DNA of 64,000 bases from Actinomadura cremea (GCF_014648495.1 NZ_BMRF01000017.1:62001-126000); one strand, 5' to 3'. Positions 23,186-32,438 are shown, numbered from the stretch's first letter. Numbers and translations: made by a program. The notes: generated from the sequence alone by a model not told the origin.

Positions 23186-23786
23186 AGAACCTTCCGTACT
23201 GCTGTGGGAACCGATGGCCGGTAAACGCCAACGAGGGCCCCGGCGCCTATCAGCGGCGCCGGGGCCCAGAGGTACAACACCATCTTTCCGGCCTTGAAGG
23301 GCCGGTATTCCGCGTCAGCCGTCCGAACCCGGACGGGTGCGCGGGGATCGCGTATGCGTGACCGTAGACCACCGTCCAATCTTTGGGGCTGCGGTACCCG
23401 CGCGGCGTGACTGGAGCCTGCTGCGGGCGATCCTGATGGCGCCGGACCCTCCTTTCCTCGACATCACTACCGGTACTGCGTTTTTCCTGCGTTCTCTTGC
23501 CTCCGGCAGCCCGTTGGCCACCGGTGGAACCGGCTGCCGGAGCCCCTTCCACTGCGCTGGCCCCGGCACGCCCGGTCCGATCCATCCAGACCTGCGAGCA
23601 GTTCGTCCTCTGCCGCTTTTCTTGGACTTGTCTCTCTTCGATGACAGGAACAGTACCCGACTCGGCGCCGAATATCTACCTCGGTCACTACAGAGTTTCG
23701 TAGATCACGTGCCAGGTTTCCTCCAGCCGCCATGGACGTGCTCACCACGCCGGGCAGGGCGGCGGATCCGGGACGCGCGCCGGGAG
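23186..23786. other. 600-base intergenic region with a 13-base-stem hairpin
   Basis: GGGCCCCGGCGCC (23235-23247) pairs exactly with 23255-23267 around a 7-base loop, 50 bases upstream of the MerR-type start on the minus strand, in its leader. It may be a terminator for the upstream GABA transaminase transcript or an attenuator. The rest has lower G+C (notably 23600-23720) and no open frame with family similarity. Confidence 0.45.
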
Positions 23787-25151
23787 TCAGGCGGCGAACG
23801 CCTCCTCGATGACGTCCAGGCCCTCGGACAGCAGGTGCTCGGGGATGACGAGCGGCGGCAGGAAGCGCAGCACGTTCCCGTACGTGCCCGCGGTCAGGAC
23901 GAGCACGCCGCGCGCGTGGCAGCGGCGGGCGATCTCGGCGGTCAGTTCGGGATCGGGCTCCTTCGTGCCCGGCCGCACCAGCTCGATCGCGATCATCGCG
24001 CCGCGCCCGCGGACGTCCCCGATCGCCGGGAACCGCTCGGCCATGGCGCGCAGCCGGGACAGCATGACGTCCCCGATGCGGCGGGCGCGGCCGGCGAGGT
24101 CGTGCGCCTCGATCTCCTCGAGGACGGCGAGCGCCGCCTCGCAGGCGAGGGGGTTGCCGCCGTAGGTGCCGCCGAGTCCGCCGGCGTGCACGGCGTCCAT
24201 GACCTCGGCGCGGCCGGTGACGGCGGCGAGGGGCAGCCCGCCCGCGATGCCCTTCGCGGTGGTGATCAGGTCGGGGACGATCCCCTCGTGCTCGCACGCG
24301 AACAGGTCGCCGGTCCGGGCGAAGCCGGTCTGCACCTCGTCGGCGATGAACAGGGCGCCGCTGGTCCGGCAGAAGTCGGCGAGCGCGGGCAGGAAGCCCG
24401 GCGCGGGCTCGATGAACCCGCCCTCGCCCTGGATCGGCTCGACCAGGACGGCCGCGAGGTTCTCCGGGCCGATCTGCTTGGTGATCTGGTCGATCGCCTG
24501 CGCCGCCGCCTCCGGTCCGCAGTCGTCCGGGCCGGTCGGCCACCGGTACGGGTAGGCGAGCGGCATCCGGTACACCTCGGGCGCGTAGGGCCCGAAGCCG
24601 TGCTTGTAGGGCATGTTCTTCGCGGTGAGCGTCATCGTCAGCAGCGTGCGGCCGTGGTAGCCGTGGTCGAACACCACGACGGCCCGCCGCCCGGTCGCGT
24701 ACCGGGCGATCTTGACGGCGTTCTCCACGGCCTCGGCGCCGCTGCTGACCAGGATCGAGCGCTTCTCGTGGTCGCCGGGCGTGATCCGGTTGAGGTTCTC
24801 GCACACCGCGACGTACGACTCGTAGGGCGCGACCATGAAGCACGTGTGGGTGAACCGCTCGGCCTGGGCCTTCACCCGCTCGACCACGCGCGGGTTGGCG
24901 TTGCCGACGTTGGTCACGGCGATGCCGGACCCGAGGTCGATGAGCGAGTTGCCGTCGGCGTCCACGATCACGCCGCCGTCCGCGTCGGTCACCTGGACGG
25001 GCAGGACGCTGCCGACACCCGGCGGTACGGCGGCCTTGCGACGCTCGGCCAGCGCCCGCGAGTTCGGGCCGGGGATCTCGGTGACGACGCGTCGTTCCTG
25101 CGGGAGGCGGCCGGCGCCGGCCGCCGGGAGGGCACTGTCCTTGCTGGTCAT
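23787..25151 (-). CDS. gabT: 4-aminobutyrate aminotransferase (class III)
   Basis: A 454-residue PLP enzyme that converts GABA and 2-oxoglutarate to succinic semialdehyde and glutamate. Key segments are ILVSSGAEAVENAVKIARYA, VVVFDHGYHGRTLLTMTLTA (PLP stacking), LVEPIQGEGGFIEPAPGFLP, LFIADEVQTGFARTGDLFAC (Asp to PLP nitrogen) and LITTAKGIAGGLPLAAVTGR (Schiff-base Lys). GlyGlyThrTyrGlyGlyAsn near the end closes the phosphate site. ATG 25151 is the first sensible start; the open frame continues upstream as antisense noise. No succinate-semialdehyde dehydrogenase gene is adjacent. Confidence 0.9.
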   Translation of the reverse strand: MTSKDSALPAAGAGRLPQERRVVTEIPGPNSRALAERRKAAVPPGVGSVLPVQVTDADGGVIVDADGNSLIDLGSGIAVTNVGNANPRVVERVKAQAERFTHTCFMVAPYESYVAVCENLNRITPGDHEKRSILVSSGAEAVENAVKIARYATGRRAVVVFDHGYHGRTLLTMTLTAKNMPYKHGFGPYAPEVYRMPLAYPYRWPTGPDDCGPEAAAQAIDQITKQIGPENLAAVLVEPIQGEGGFIEPAPGFLPALADFCRTSGALFIADEVQTGFARTGDLFACEHEGIVPDLITTAKGIAGGLPLAAVTGRAEVMDAVHAGGLGGTYGGNPLACEAALAVLEEIEAHDLAGRARRIGDVMLSRLRAMAERFPAIGDVRGRGAMIAIELVRPGTKEPDPELTAEIARRCHARGVLVLTAGTYGNVLRFLPPLVIPEHLLSEGLDVIEEAFAA

Positions 25152-25399
25152 GCGCCGAACATAGGCACGGTCCACGGCCGGCTTGAACGTACGGGACGGC
25201 GAAATCCGCCGCCGCGAATGGACACCCCGCACATTGACCGTGCGCGGTGGGTCCCGTCGGCCGGCCGGCGGCGGTGACCTCGAATCGCTTCCGGCTCCCG
25301 TCGCGCGACTCCGGCAGAGGCCCTTGACCTGCGGGTCCGCGGTCCGGGGGAGGCGGTCGGCGCAGGACGAGCGATTTTCGGGCGCCGCGAAATCGCCTC

Positions 25400-25462
25400 T
25401 TGACGGCCGGTGGAAACGCTGCCTACGGTTCCGCTTACTCAATATAGGACAACGTCCAATAT
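25400..25462 (+). promoter_or_regulatory. Promoter and downstream palindrome of the dipeptidase/ABC operon
   Basis: TTGACG (25400-25405) and TACGGT (25424-25429) form a -35/-10 pair with an 18-base spacer. An inverted repeat ATATAGGAC-AAC-GTCCAATAT (25442-25462, one mismatch between arms) lies just downstream of the expected start point and ends 18 bases before ATG 25480. It is a good candidate site for the IclR-type product encoded second in the operon. Confidence 0.6.
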
Positions 25463-25479
25463 AAATGGATCGAGGAGAA

Positions 25480-27198
25480 ATGTCGTTCGAGGCGACGCAA
25501 CGTGCGGTGCCCCCCGCCCCGGGACACGCGGCGCCCCGCCCCCCGGCGGCGGTCATGCATCCGCGCCGGCTGGCCGCGCTTCCCGCCAACCCGCTCAGCG
25601 CGACCCGGACGCTGATGGACCGGATGACCCGTGAACGCTGGAAGATCGACCTGGTGCGCGCGGACCTGACCCCGGAGGGGAACGGGACGCTCGTCTACCG
25701 GATCGACGCCGGCGGCCACGTGCTCTCGGTCGTCGCGTTCTCCACCGAGCCCCGCATGGTCAACCGGACCCCGCGCATCATCGGGTCGAGCTGGGACGTG
25801 CTGGGCGCGCTCATGGAGGGCGAACCCGACGAGGAACGCATCGAGCAGACCCGCCGCGAGATGCCCAAACTGTACGCGGGCCGCGCGCCCGACCGGACGC
25901 TGATCTGGTTCCGCGCCAACCGCAGCCTGCGGGCGTTCGACGAGGTCCAGCAGGCCCTGGCGGCGGGTGAGGGCCCCGACGAGGAACGGCTGCTGGAGGC
26001 CGGCTACCTGCTCCGCAACACCGGCCTGGACGGCAACGGCACGTTCGGCACGGTCGACTTCAGCGCGTACGGCCCGGACCATCCGCTGGCGCTGCCGTAC
26101 CACGCGCAGATGCTCTCGTCCTACATGATGCGGGAGATCTCGTTCGACCTCGTCGAGTCGCTGGCCCGGTTGCGGAACGCCGGTGCCGCCCGCCTGTCAC
26201 CGGAGCTGAAGCGGCGCGTGGCGGTCGGCAACGGCTCGGCGCTGGGCCTGGTGCTGTTCTTCATGAACCGCCCGCGGCTGGTGTCCCGGTGGATCGGGCT
26301 GTACGAGGAGAGCACGGCGCGCGTCCTGAGCCTGGCATGGCCGGCGGACGCGCCCGAACTGGACCTGTTCGACGATCTCCTCAGCCGCGTCATCCGGACG
26401 AAGGAGGAGGACACGACCCCGTACCGGCTGTTCCCGAGCGGCCCGCTGGTCGCCCAGGAGCTCCGCCACCTGCGGCGGGAGCTGCGGGCGCGGCGTGCCC
26501 GCGCCCGCGCCGAGGGCACGGGGCTCGCGCTCGGCGCCGTCGAGTCGGCCCGCTCGCCGGGGACCGGGCCGGAGGCGGTCGAGCTGTTCCGGTCCACCGC
26601 GCTGGAGCTCGACCGGGACGCCTGGGAGCCGCGGCTCGGCGAGCTGGTCGTGGACGAGTCGATGCGGCCCGATCCCACCTGGACGGTGTCGCGGCTGCGG
26701 GACGCGATCCGCGCCACGGTGCCCTGGACGGCGGACTACCCACGCAACCGCGACGATCTCCGCAACCGCGTCTGGTACAAGTCGCGCGCCTCGGAGGAGC
26801 CCCGCTCCGGTCACCTGCGGGAGATCCCCGAGGACACCTACGACCTCGCGACCAACCCGGTGGAGGAGATCGGCGCGCTGCTCGGCCTGCTGGACGGGAC
26901 GGACGGCGGGCGGCACGTCGGCGAACTGCTGCTCGAGCACCCCTCCGCGTTCCGCGCGACCGCGCTCGTCCAGAACCTCACCGACAGCCCGTACGCGCTG
27001 GCGCGGGTCGACTACCGGGACGACGAGCTGATCCCCGCCTACCTGATCCACGTTCTCAACGCGTTCTGCTTCGGCCTGGAGAAGACCCTGGACGTCCAGC
27101 GGCGCACGCTGCGCGGCCTGATCTTCGAGCACGCGCCGCCCCGGGAGGAGCTGGGCGACCCCGGCGAGCGTTTCTGGTGGGCCGGAGGCCGCCGGTGA
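25480..27198 (+). CDS. Large conserved-looking protein of unrecognised family
   Basis: A 572-residue cytoplasmic protein (577 from an upstream ATG at 25465 with no ribosome site; 25480 follows GAGGAG). I do not recognise the family. There is no signal peptide or membrane segment. An early alpha/beta region (RWKIDLVRADLTPEGNGTLV, YRIDAGGHVLSVVAFSTEPR) is followed by long helices (MPKLYAGRAPDRTLIWFRAN, ALGLVLFFMNRPRLVSRWIG) and a C-terminal part rich in aromatic and acidic residues (DYPRNRDDLRNRVWYKSRAS). It is first in an operon with an IclR regulator, a DUF3726-like protein, a dipeptidase and an importer, and its stop overlaps the IclR start (GTGA). A catabolic enzyme or ligand-handling role is inference only. 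Confidence 0.6.
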   Translation: MSFEATQRAVPPAPGHAAPRPPAAVMHPRRLAALPANPLSATRTLMDRMTRERWKIDLVRADLTPEGNGTLVYRIDAGGHVLSVVAFSTEPRMVNRTPRIIGSSWDVLGALMEGEPDEERIEQTRREMPKLYAGRAPDRTLIWFRANRSLRAFDEVQQALAAGEGPDEERLLEAGYLLRNTGLDGNGTFGTVDFSAYGPDHPLALPYHAQMLSSYMMREISFDLVESLARLRNAGAARLSPELKRRVAVGNGSALGLVLFFMNRPRLVSRWIGLYEESTARVLSLAWPADAPELDLFDDLLSRVIRTKEEDTTPYRLFPSGPLVAQELRHLRRELRARRARARAEGTGLALGAVESARSPGTGPEAVELFRSTALELDRDAWEPRLGELVVDESMRPDPTWTVSRLRDAIRATVPWTADYPRNRDDLRNRVWYKSRASEEPRSGHLREIPEDTYDLATNPVEEIGALLGLLDGTDGGRHVGELLLEHPSAFRATALVQNLTDSPYALARVDYRDDELIPAYLIHVLNAFCFGLEKTLDVQRRTLRGLIFEHAPPREELGDPGERFWWAGGRR

Positions 27199-27935
27199 CC
27201 GGGACGAAGGTGCTCACCACCGCACGCAAGATGCTGGAGATCGTCGACGCGGTCGGCTTCTCCTCCGGTCCGGTCACCGTCGCGGAACTGGCCGACCGGT
27301 TCGGATGGAGCCGGGGTGCGATGCACCAGTACCTGCACACCGCGAAGGAGGCCGGCTGGCTCGTCCAGGACGACGCGGGCCGCTACCACCTGAGCCACCA
27401 CGTGTCGGTCCTGGCCCGGATGCGCTCCGCCCAGGCCGACATCGCCGAGATCCTCCAGCCGCGCATGCGCCAGCTCGCGGCCGACCTGGGCGAGGCGGTG
27501 TCGTTCGCCGTCCTGGACCAGGGCGGCCTGTTCATCGTGGAACGTGCCGAGCCGGTGGGGATCTACCAGCGGCAGAAGTTCCAGACGAGCATCTCCATCA
27601 CCACCTCCGCCTCGGGCAAGGCGATCGTCGCCCACCTCTCGGAACGCGAGCGCGACCGGCTACGCGCCGGCGGCGCCGAACTCGCCCCGCCGGAGGTCTA
27701 CGCCGAGGTCGCCGACCGCGGCTTCGCGCTGGTGCGCAGCGAATGGCTGGGCAGTGACATCACCGCGGTGGCGGTCCCGCTGCTGGTGCGCGGGCACTGC
27801 ATGGGCGCGCTCAGCGTCATCGCGCCGGCCGTCCGGGTGGACGGGACGGTCGCGGCGCAGATGACCCGACGGCTGCTGGAGATGGCGCGCAACGCCTCCG
27901 GTGAGCTGATCGCCGAGGAAAGGACGCACGGATGA
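27195..27935 (+). CDS. IclR-family regulator
   Basis: A 246-residue regulator. The N-terminal winged helix is VTVAELADRFGWSRGAMHQY, LHTAKEAGWLVQDDAGRYHL; the C-terminal effector domain has EAVSFAVLDQGGLFIVERAE, TTSASGKAIVAHLSERERDR and AVAVPLLVRGHCMGALSVIA. The GTG start at 27195 overlaps the preceding stop, and its own TGA overlaps the next ATG (ATGA), so it is translated inside the operon it probably controls. IclR proteins of this kind sense small acids. Confidence 0.88.
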   Translation: MTGTKVLTTARKMLEIVDAVGFSSGPVTVAELADRFGWSRGAMHQYLHTAKEAGWLVQDDAGRYHLSHHVSVLARMRSAQADIAEILQPRMRQLAADLGEAVSFAVLDQGGLFIVERAEPVGIYQRQKFQTSISITTSASGKAIVAHLSERERDRLRAGGAELAPPEVYAEVADRGFALVRSEWLGSDITAVAVPLLVRGHCMGALSVIAPAVRVDGTVAAQMTRRLLEMARNASGELIAEERTHG

Positions 27936-28600
27936 GACTCGACCTCGACCACGACACCCACGGGCTGGATCTGCGGCCCGACATCAGCGCCGTCACCCCG
28001 CCCGAGTCGATGGCCGGGACGGTCACCGTCCACCGGCGCGAGATCCGGCTGGTCTGCGAGCGGCTGCTGATGGTGGCCGGCGCCCCGGCCGGGGCCTGCC
28101 CCGGCGCCCGCGACTTCGTGGTGGACTGCGTGGACCGGTTCGGCCGGGACGCGCTGGCCCGGCTCGGCGGCACGTTCGCCGACGGCACGGACCGTCCCGC
28201 GTGGACGCCGCCGCGCCGGACCGGCCCCCGCCGCATCGACGCCGGCGGGCAGAGCGCCCTGCTGGTCGGCGCGCTCGTGCTGGCGGGAGCGTTCGCGGAC
28301 GGTCCCGGCGACCCGGTGACGGTCCGCGACCTGGCCGACGCCGACCTGCTCGAAGCCGGTTCGCTGTGGGCGGCGGCGATCGGCCTCGGCCTGACCGTGA
28401 CCGTCGAGGGCACGGACGCCCGGGTGGCGGTGCTGCCCGCCGCGCCGCCGTCGCCGCCCTCGCTGATCGGGACCGGCATCGAGGTGCCCGCCGAGGTCTG
28501 GTGGCCCCTCTACTACGTCTCCAACCAGGCGCTCAGCGTCGACACCGACCTGTCCCGGTTGCACACCGGGATGGCGCCGCCCCCGTCCGGAATCCTCTGA
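27932..28600 (+). CDS. DUF3726-like protein
   Basis: A 222-residue protein. The N-terminal part (VTVHRREIRLVCERLLMVAG, APAGACPGARDFVVDCVDRF) recalls DUF3726, a family of unknown function found beside dipeptidases and importers; the match is by eye and tentative. The middle is Ala/Gly-rich (GQSALLVGALVLAGAFADGP) with alternating strand and helix. The end, VWWPLYYVSNQALSVDTDLS, is aromatic. It overlaps the IclR gene by 4 bases and precedes the dipeptidase by 30. Confidence 0.5.
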   Translation: MRLDLDHDTHGLDLRPDISAVTPPESMAGTVTVHRREIRLVCERLLMVAGAPAGACPGARDFVVDCVDRFGRDALARLGGTFADGTDRPAWTPPRRTGPRRIDAGGQSALLVGALVLAGAFADGPGDPVTVRDLADADLLEAGSLWAAAIGLGLTVTVEGTDARVAVLPAAPPSPPSLIGTGIEVPAEVWWPLYYVSNQALSVDTDLSRLHTGMAPPPSGIL

Positions 28601-28630
28601 CCTTCTCCCCCACCCCGTAAAGGAGACGCC

Positions 28631-29650
28631 GTGTACATCGACGGACTCAACTGCTCGCGGATGACCCGCGACCAGCTGGTGACGCTGCGCCGGGCGCGCA
28701 TCGACGCGGTCACCACGACCTGCGGTTTCTGGGAGGACGCGACGGAGTCGCTGGACGCCGTCGCGAACTGGCGCCGCTTCGCCGAGGACAACGCCGACCT
28801 CGTGGGGATCGCCCGCACGGCCGGCGACGTCCGGCGGCTGGCGGCCGAGGGGCGCACCGCCCTGATCCTGGGCTTCCAGAACTCCTCGATGCTCCAGGGC
28901 CGGCTGGCCTACGTGGACTTCTTCGCCGAGGTCGGCGTCCGCGTCGTCCAGCTCACCTACAACATCCAGAACGACATCGGCGGCAGCTGCTACGAGCCGG
29001 TCGACTCCGGCCTCACCCGGTTCGGGCACGAGGTGGTCGAGCGGATGAACCGCGCGGGGATCGTCATCGATCTGTCGCACGTCGGGAACCGGACCACCCT
29101 GGACGCGATCCACGCCTCCGGACGCCCGGTCGCCGTCACCCACGCCAACTGCTCCGACATCACCGACCATCCCCGCAACAAGCCCCGCGAAGTGCTGGAG
29201 GCGATGGCCGAAGGCGGCGGCGTCATCGGCGTGACGACCTACCACAACCTCACCCGCGGCTTCATCGACACGCCCGCGGCGTGGTCGGAGATGGTCGCGC
29301 GGACGGTCGACATCGCGGGCGCCGCGCACGTCGGCATCGGCACCGACGCGAACGTCGGCGGCACCGACGAGTACCGGGCCTGGATGCGCAGCGGGCGCTG
29401 GAGCCGGCGTCCCCAGGAGGGCGCGGGCCTGGCCACCGGCGCCGCGAGCAGCGGGCCGCCGTCGTGGTTCCGCGGGCCCGGCGACTTTCCCGTCCTGGAC
29501 GAGGCGCTGCGGGCACGCGGCTTCTCCGCCGAGGAGGTGGCGGGGCTCATGGGCGGCAACTGGCTGCGGTTCTACGACGAGGTGCTCGGCGTGCCGGAGC
29601 CCGCCGGGCCCGCCAACCGCGAACCCGCGCTCACGAGCGGAGGCCGGTGA
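28631..29650 (+). CDS. Membrane-dipeptidase-type (renal dipeptidase, M19) hydrolase
   Basis: A 339-residue zinc TIM-barrel peptidase without a signal peptide, so probably cytoplasmic. Motifs: YIDGLNCSRMTRDQLVTLRR (the first metal ligands are atypical, DGLN in place of the usual DGHND), VRVVQLTYNIQNDIGGSCYE, GIVIDLSHVGNRTTLDAIHA (metal His), PVAVTHANCSDITDHPRNKP (metal His) and HVGIGTDANVGGTDEYRAWM (Asp). The start GTG 28631 follows AAAGGAG at 8 bases. M19 enzymes cleave dipeptides, including D-residue and dehydro-dipeptides, and some act on small lactams. The altered HxD motif could mean a changed substrate or a mononuclear site. Confidence 0.85.
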   Translation: MYIDGLNCSRMTRDQLVTLRRARIDAVTTTCGFWEDATESLDAVANWRRFAEDNADLVGIARTAGDVRRLAAEGRTALILGFQNSSMLQGRLAYVDFFAEVGVRVVQLTYNIQNDIGGSCYEPVDSGLTRFGHEVVERMNRAGIVIDLSHVGNRTTLDAIHASGRPVAVTHANCSDITDHPRNKPREVLEAMAEGGGVIGVTTYHNLTRGFIDTPAAWSEMVARTVDIAGAAHVGIGTDANVGGTDEYRAWMRSGRWSRRPQEGAGLATGAASSGPPSWFRGPGDFPVLDEALRARGFSAEEVAGLMGGNWLRFYDEVLGVPEPAGPANREPALTSGGR

Positions 29651-29651
29651 G

Positions 29652-30452
29652 ATGGGCACCGTCGAGACGGGCGCCGAGCCCCGCACCGGAGCGTCCATCG
29701 CCGTCCGCGACGCCGCCATGACGTACCGGCGGGGACGCACCGCCGTCGACGCGCTCGCCCCGACCACGCTGGACGTCCGGCCGGGCGAGTTCGTCTCCCT
29801 CATCGGCCCCAGCGGCTGCGGCAAGAGCACCCTGCTGAAGATCATCGCGGGCCTGCTGGCGGCCACCGGCGGACGCGTCGAGATCGACGGGCGCACGGTG
29901 ACCGAGCCCCCGCCGGGGGTGAGCGTGGCCTTCCAGAAACCGACGCTGCTGTCCTGGCGGACGATCCGGCAGAACATCCTGCTCCCGGTGGAGCTGCGCG
30001 GCGGCGAGCGCGCGGCCGCCGGCCGCCGCGCCGACGAGCTGCTGGCCACGATGCGGCTGCAGGACTTCGCCGGCAGCCTCCCGCGCGAGCTGTCGGGAGG
30101 CATGGAGCAGCGGGCCGCGATCGCCCGCTCCCTCATCGACGGCCCGCGGCTGCTCCTGATGGACGAGCCGTTCGGCGCGCTGGACGAGTTCACGCGCGAG
30201 GACCTCAACGACGAGCTGCTGCGGGTGTGGCACGGCGAGCCCAAGACCGTCCTGTTCGTCACGCACAGCATCAGCGAGGCGGTCTACCTGTCCGACCGGA
30301 TCGTCGTCATGCGGGCCAGACCGGGCGGCATCCACGAGGTGATCGACATCGAGCTTCCCCGACCACGACGGCGCGAGGCACGCGGGACCGCGGAGTTCTT
30401 CGAGGCGACCCAGCGCGTCCGGGCCTCTCTCGAGCAGGTGAAGAGCCAGTGA
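29652..30452 (+). CDS. ABC importer ATP-binding protein (SsuB/TauB type)
   Basis: A 266-residue ATPase: Walker A SLIGPSGCGKSTLLK, Q-loop VAFQKPTLLSW, signature LSGGMEQRAAIARSL, Walker B LLLMDEPFGALD, switch VLFVTHSISEAVYLSDR. It starts 2 bases after the dipeptidase stop and its TGA overlaps the permease GTG. It powers the single permease that follows, here presumably a homodimer. Confidence 0.9.
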   Translation: MGTVETGAEPRTGASIAVRDAAMTYRRGRTAVDALAPTTLDVRPGEFVSLIGPSGCGKSTLLKIIAGLLAATGGRVEIDGRTVTEPPPGVSVAFQKPTLLSWRTIRQNILLPVELRGGERAAAGRRADELLATMRLQDFAGSLPRELSGGMEQRAAIARSLIDGPRLLLMDEPFGALDEFTREDLNDELLRVWHGEPKTVLFVTHSISEAVYLSDRIVVMRARPGGIHEVIDIELPRPRRREARGTAEFFEATQRVRASLEQVKSQ

Positions 30453-31282
30453 CCGCACCGCAGACCTCCACCGCGCCCGCCGCGACCGGCGCGACGCGGA
30501 CCGTGCCCGGACGGGCGAGGCCGCTCGGCAACGTCAACGTCCAGGCGGGCATCCTCGGTGTCGCGATCCTGGCCGGCACCCTGCTGCTGTGGTACCTGGC
30601 CGCCGAGCGCGAATGGGTCTCGCCGCTGCTCATCGCGCCGCCGGGGGACGTGTTCGCCGCGCTGGGCGACATGATCACCTCCGGCGCGCTGTGGCCGAAC
30701 GTCTACGCCACGGCCTTCGAGACGCTGGTCGGGCTCGTGTGCGCCGCGGTGCTGGCGTTCGTGCTCGCGGTCGCCTTCACCTTCTCCAAGGTCGTCCACA
30801 AAGCCGTTTATCCGTACCTCGTGGTGATCCAGACCTTTCCCAAGGTGGCCATCGCCCCGATGGTCATCGCGGGGTTCGGGTACGGGCTGGCGCCCAAGGC
30901 GTTCCTGGCCGCGCTGCTCGCCTTCTTCCCGCTGCTGGTCAACGCGATGGTGGGGCTGGCCAGTGTCGGCGAGGACCAGTACAACCTGTTCCGGTCAGTG
31001 CGGGCGGGACGCTGGCAGATCCTGTTCAAGCTACGGATCCCGCACGCGGTCTCCTACATCCTCCCGGCGCTGAACACCGCCGCCGTCCTCGCGCTGATCG
31101 GCGCCATCGTGGCCGAGTTCGTCTCCGCGCGGGAGGGCCTGGGCTTCGCCATCCAGGCGGCCACCCAGAACGGGGCGATCGCCGCGACGTACGCGCTGCT
31201 GATCGTCATGGGCTTCTTCGGGGTCGCCATCTGGCTGACCATGGCGGTGCTCAACCGGCTGCTGGCCAGGTACCGCGCGTGA
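30449..31282 (+). CDS. ABC importer permease (SsuC/TauC type)
   Basis: A 277-residue membrane protein with a 30-residue Ala/Thr-rich cytoplasmic tail and about six transmembrane segments (first near residues 33-52). The coupling loop is NLFRSVRAGRWQILFKLRIP near residue 190. The GTG start overlaps the ATPase stop (GTGA). Confidence 0.9.
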   Translation: MTAPQTSTAPAATGATRTVPGRARPLGNVNVQAGILGVAILAGTLLLWYLAAEREWVSPLLIAPPGDVFAALGDMITSGALWPNVYATAFETLVGLVCAAVLAFVLAVAFTFSKVVHKAVYPYLVVIQTFPKVAIAPMVIAGFGYGLAPKAFLAALLAFFPLLVNAMVGLASVGEDQYNLFRSVRAGRWQILFKLRIPHAVSYILPALNTAAVLALIGAIVAEFVSAREGLGFAIQAATQNGAIAATYALLIVMGFFGVAIWLTMAVLNRLLARYRA

Positions 31283-31302
31283 CCCCGAAAGGAGGACCCG
31301 CC

Positions 31303-32376
31303 ATGAGGAGAGCGTGCGCGCTCCTGACCACCGTCGTGACGCTCGCCGCGGCCGCCGCGTGCGGTACCGGCGACGGACGGACCGAGCTGACCTTCGCCGT
31401 CGCCGACCAGACGCTGAGCGCGGCCACCGCCTCGTACGCCACGGTGCCGGAGACCATGGGGTACTTCGAGGACGAGGGCCTGAAGGTGGAGATGCAGCCG
31501 GTGAAGAACGCGGTGGCGGCCATCCAGGCCGTCGCCAACGAGCGCGCCACCTGCACGTACGGCTCGACCGCCAACGCCGTCACCGCCATCGGCCAGGACC
31601 CCGGCCTGGTCATCGTCGGCACCGTCAACGGCAACATCTTCCGCACCGTCGCCCCGGCCGCGGCCGGGCTCCGGACGACGGCGGACCTGGCCGGCAAGAC
31701 CGTCGGGGTGAACGTGCGCGGCGGCATCAACGAGATGCTGGTGACCGGGGCGACCAGATCGCAGGGCCTTCCCGGCGACGGGGACGGCATCCTCGCCGTC
31801 GGCTACGGGGCGCAGGCCGCCCAGGCGCTCCAGCGGGGCGACATCGACGCCTACTCCGGCTACGACAGCTCCAACCTCATCGTCGGGGAGCTGCTCGGCG
31901 AGGAACTGGTCGAGGTCGAGTCGCGGACGGACGGGCTGACCGGGACCTCGGCCCTGGTCTGCCGCGAGCGCGACGTCCAGGAGCGCCCGGAGGCGATCGG
32001 CGGCCTGTTCCGGGCGTTCTTCAAGGGCATGGTGTTCTCGCAGGAGAACCCGCGCGCCGCCATCGAGATGCACTGGGAGAACTTCCCGGCGTCCAAGCTG
32101 GCCGGCGGGGAGAAGTCCGACCTCGCCACCGCCACGAAGATCCTCGCGAAGCGGCTGCGGATCTCGGGCGGGCCGGGCTCGGCGGGCCGGTACGGCCTGC
32201 AGAAGGACGCGGACCTGCAGAAGACCCTCGACACCTACATCGAGTACGGCGTCATCAGCGACGTCGAGCCCGGCGACGCGACCGTCCGGGCGCTGACCGA
32301 CTACTCGCTCGTCCCGGCCTACAACGACTTCGACCCGGCCCAGCCGCGGCGCGAGGCCCGCGAATGGTCCGGGTGA
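31303..32376 (+). CDS. ABC importer substrate-binding lipoprotein (SsuA/NMT1-like)
   Basis: A 357-residue lipoprotein: MRRACALLTTVVTLAAAAAC gives a signal peptide with lipobox AAAC. The mature protein has ATVPETMGYFEDEGLKVEMQ, NERATCTYGSTANAVTAIGQ and DLAGKTVGVNVRGGINEMLV, the usual layout. ATG 31303 follows GGAGG by 6 bases. Ligand unknown; a dipeptide-like or lactam-like amide would fit the dipeptidase, but these importers more often carry small acids. It ends the operon, and a strong terminator follows. Confidence 0.88.
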   Translation: MRRACALLTTVVTLAAAAACGTGDGRTELTFAVADQTLSAATASYATVPETMGYFEDEGLKVEMQPVKNAVAAIQAVANERATCTYGSTANAVTAIGQDPGLVIVGTVNGNIFRTVAPAAAGLRTTADLAGKTVGVNVRGGINEMLVTGATRSQGLPGDGDGILAVGYGAQAAQALQRGDIDAYSGYDSSNLIVGELLGEELVEVESRTDGLTGTSALVCRERDVQERPEAIGGLFRAFFKGMVFSQENPRAAIEMHWENFPASKLAGGEKSDLATATKILAKRLRISGGPGSAGRYGLQKDADLQKTLDTYIEYGVISDVEPGDATVRALTDYSLVPAYNDFDPAQPRREAREWSG

Positions 32377-32397
32377 GACGGTCGTCCGACGACAGGA

Positions 32398-32438
32398 CCC
32401 CGCCCGCGAGGCCGTGCACCACGGCCTCGCGGGCGGGG
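32398..32438. terminator. 18-base-stem bidirectional terminator
   Basis: CCCCGCCCGCGAGGCCGT (32398-32415) pairs exactly with 32421-32438 around a 5-base loop. It lies between the converging binding-protein and GntR genes, 22 and 9 bases from their stops. Confidence 0.8.

Noticed and set aside
23337-25277. A 646-codon plus-strand frame
   Set aside because: It is opposite the GABA transaminase and lacks any recognisable domain.
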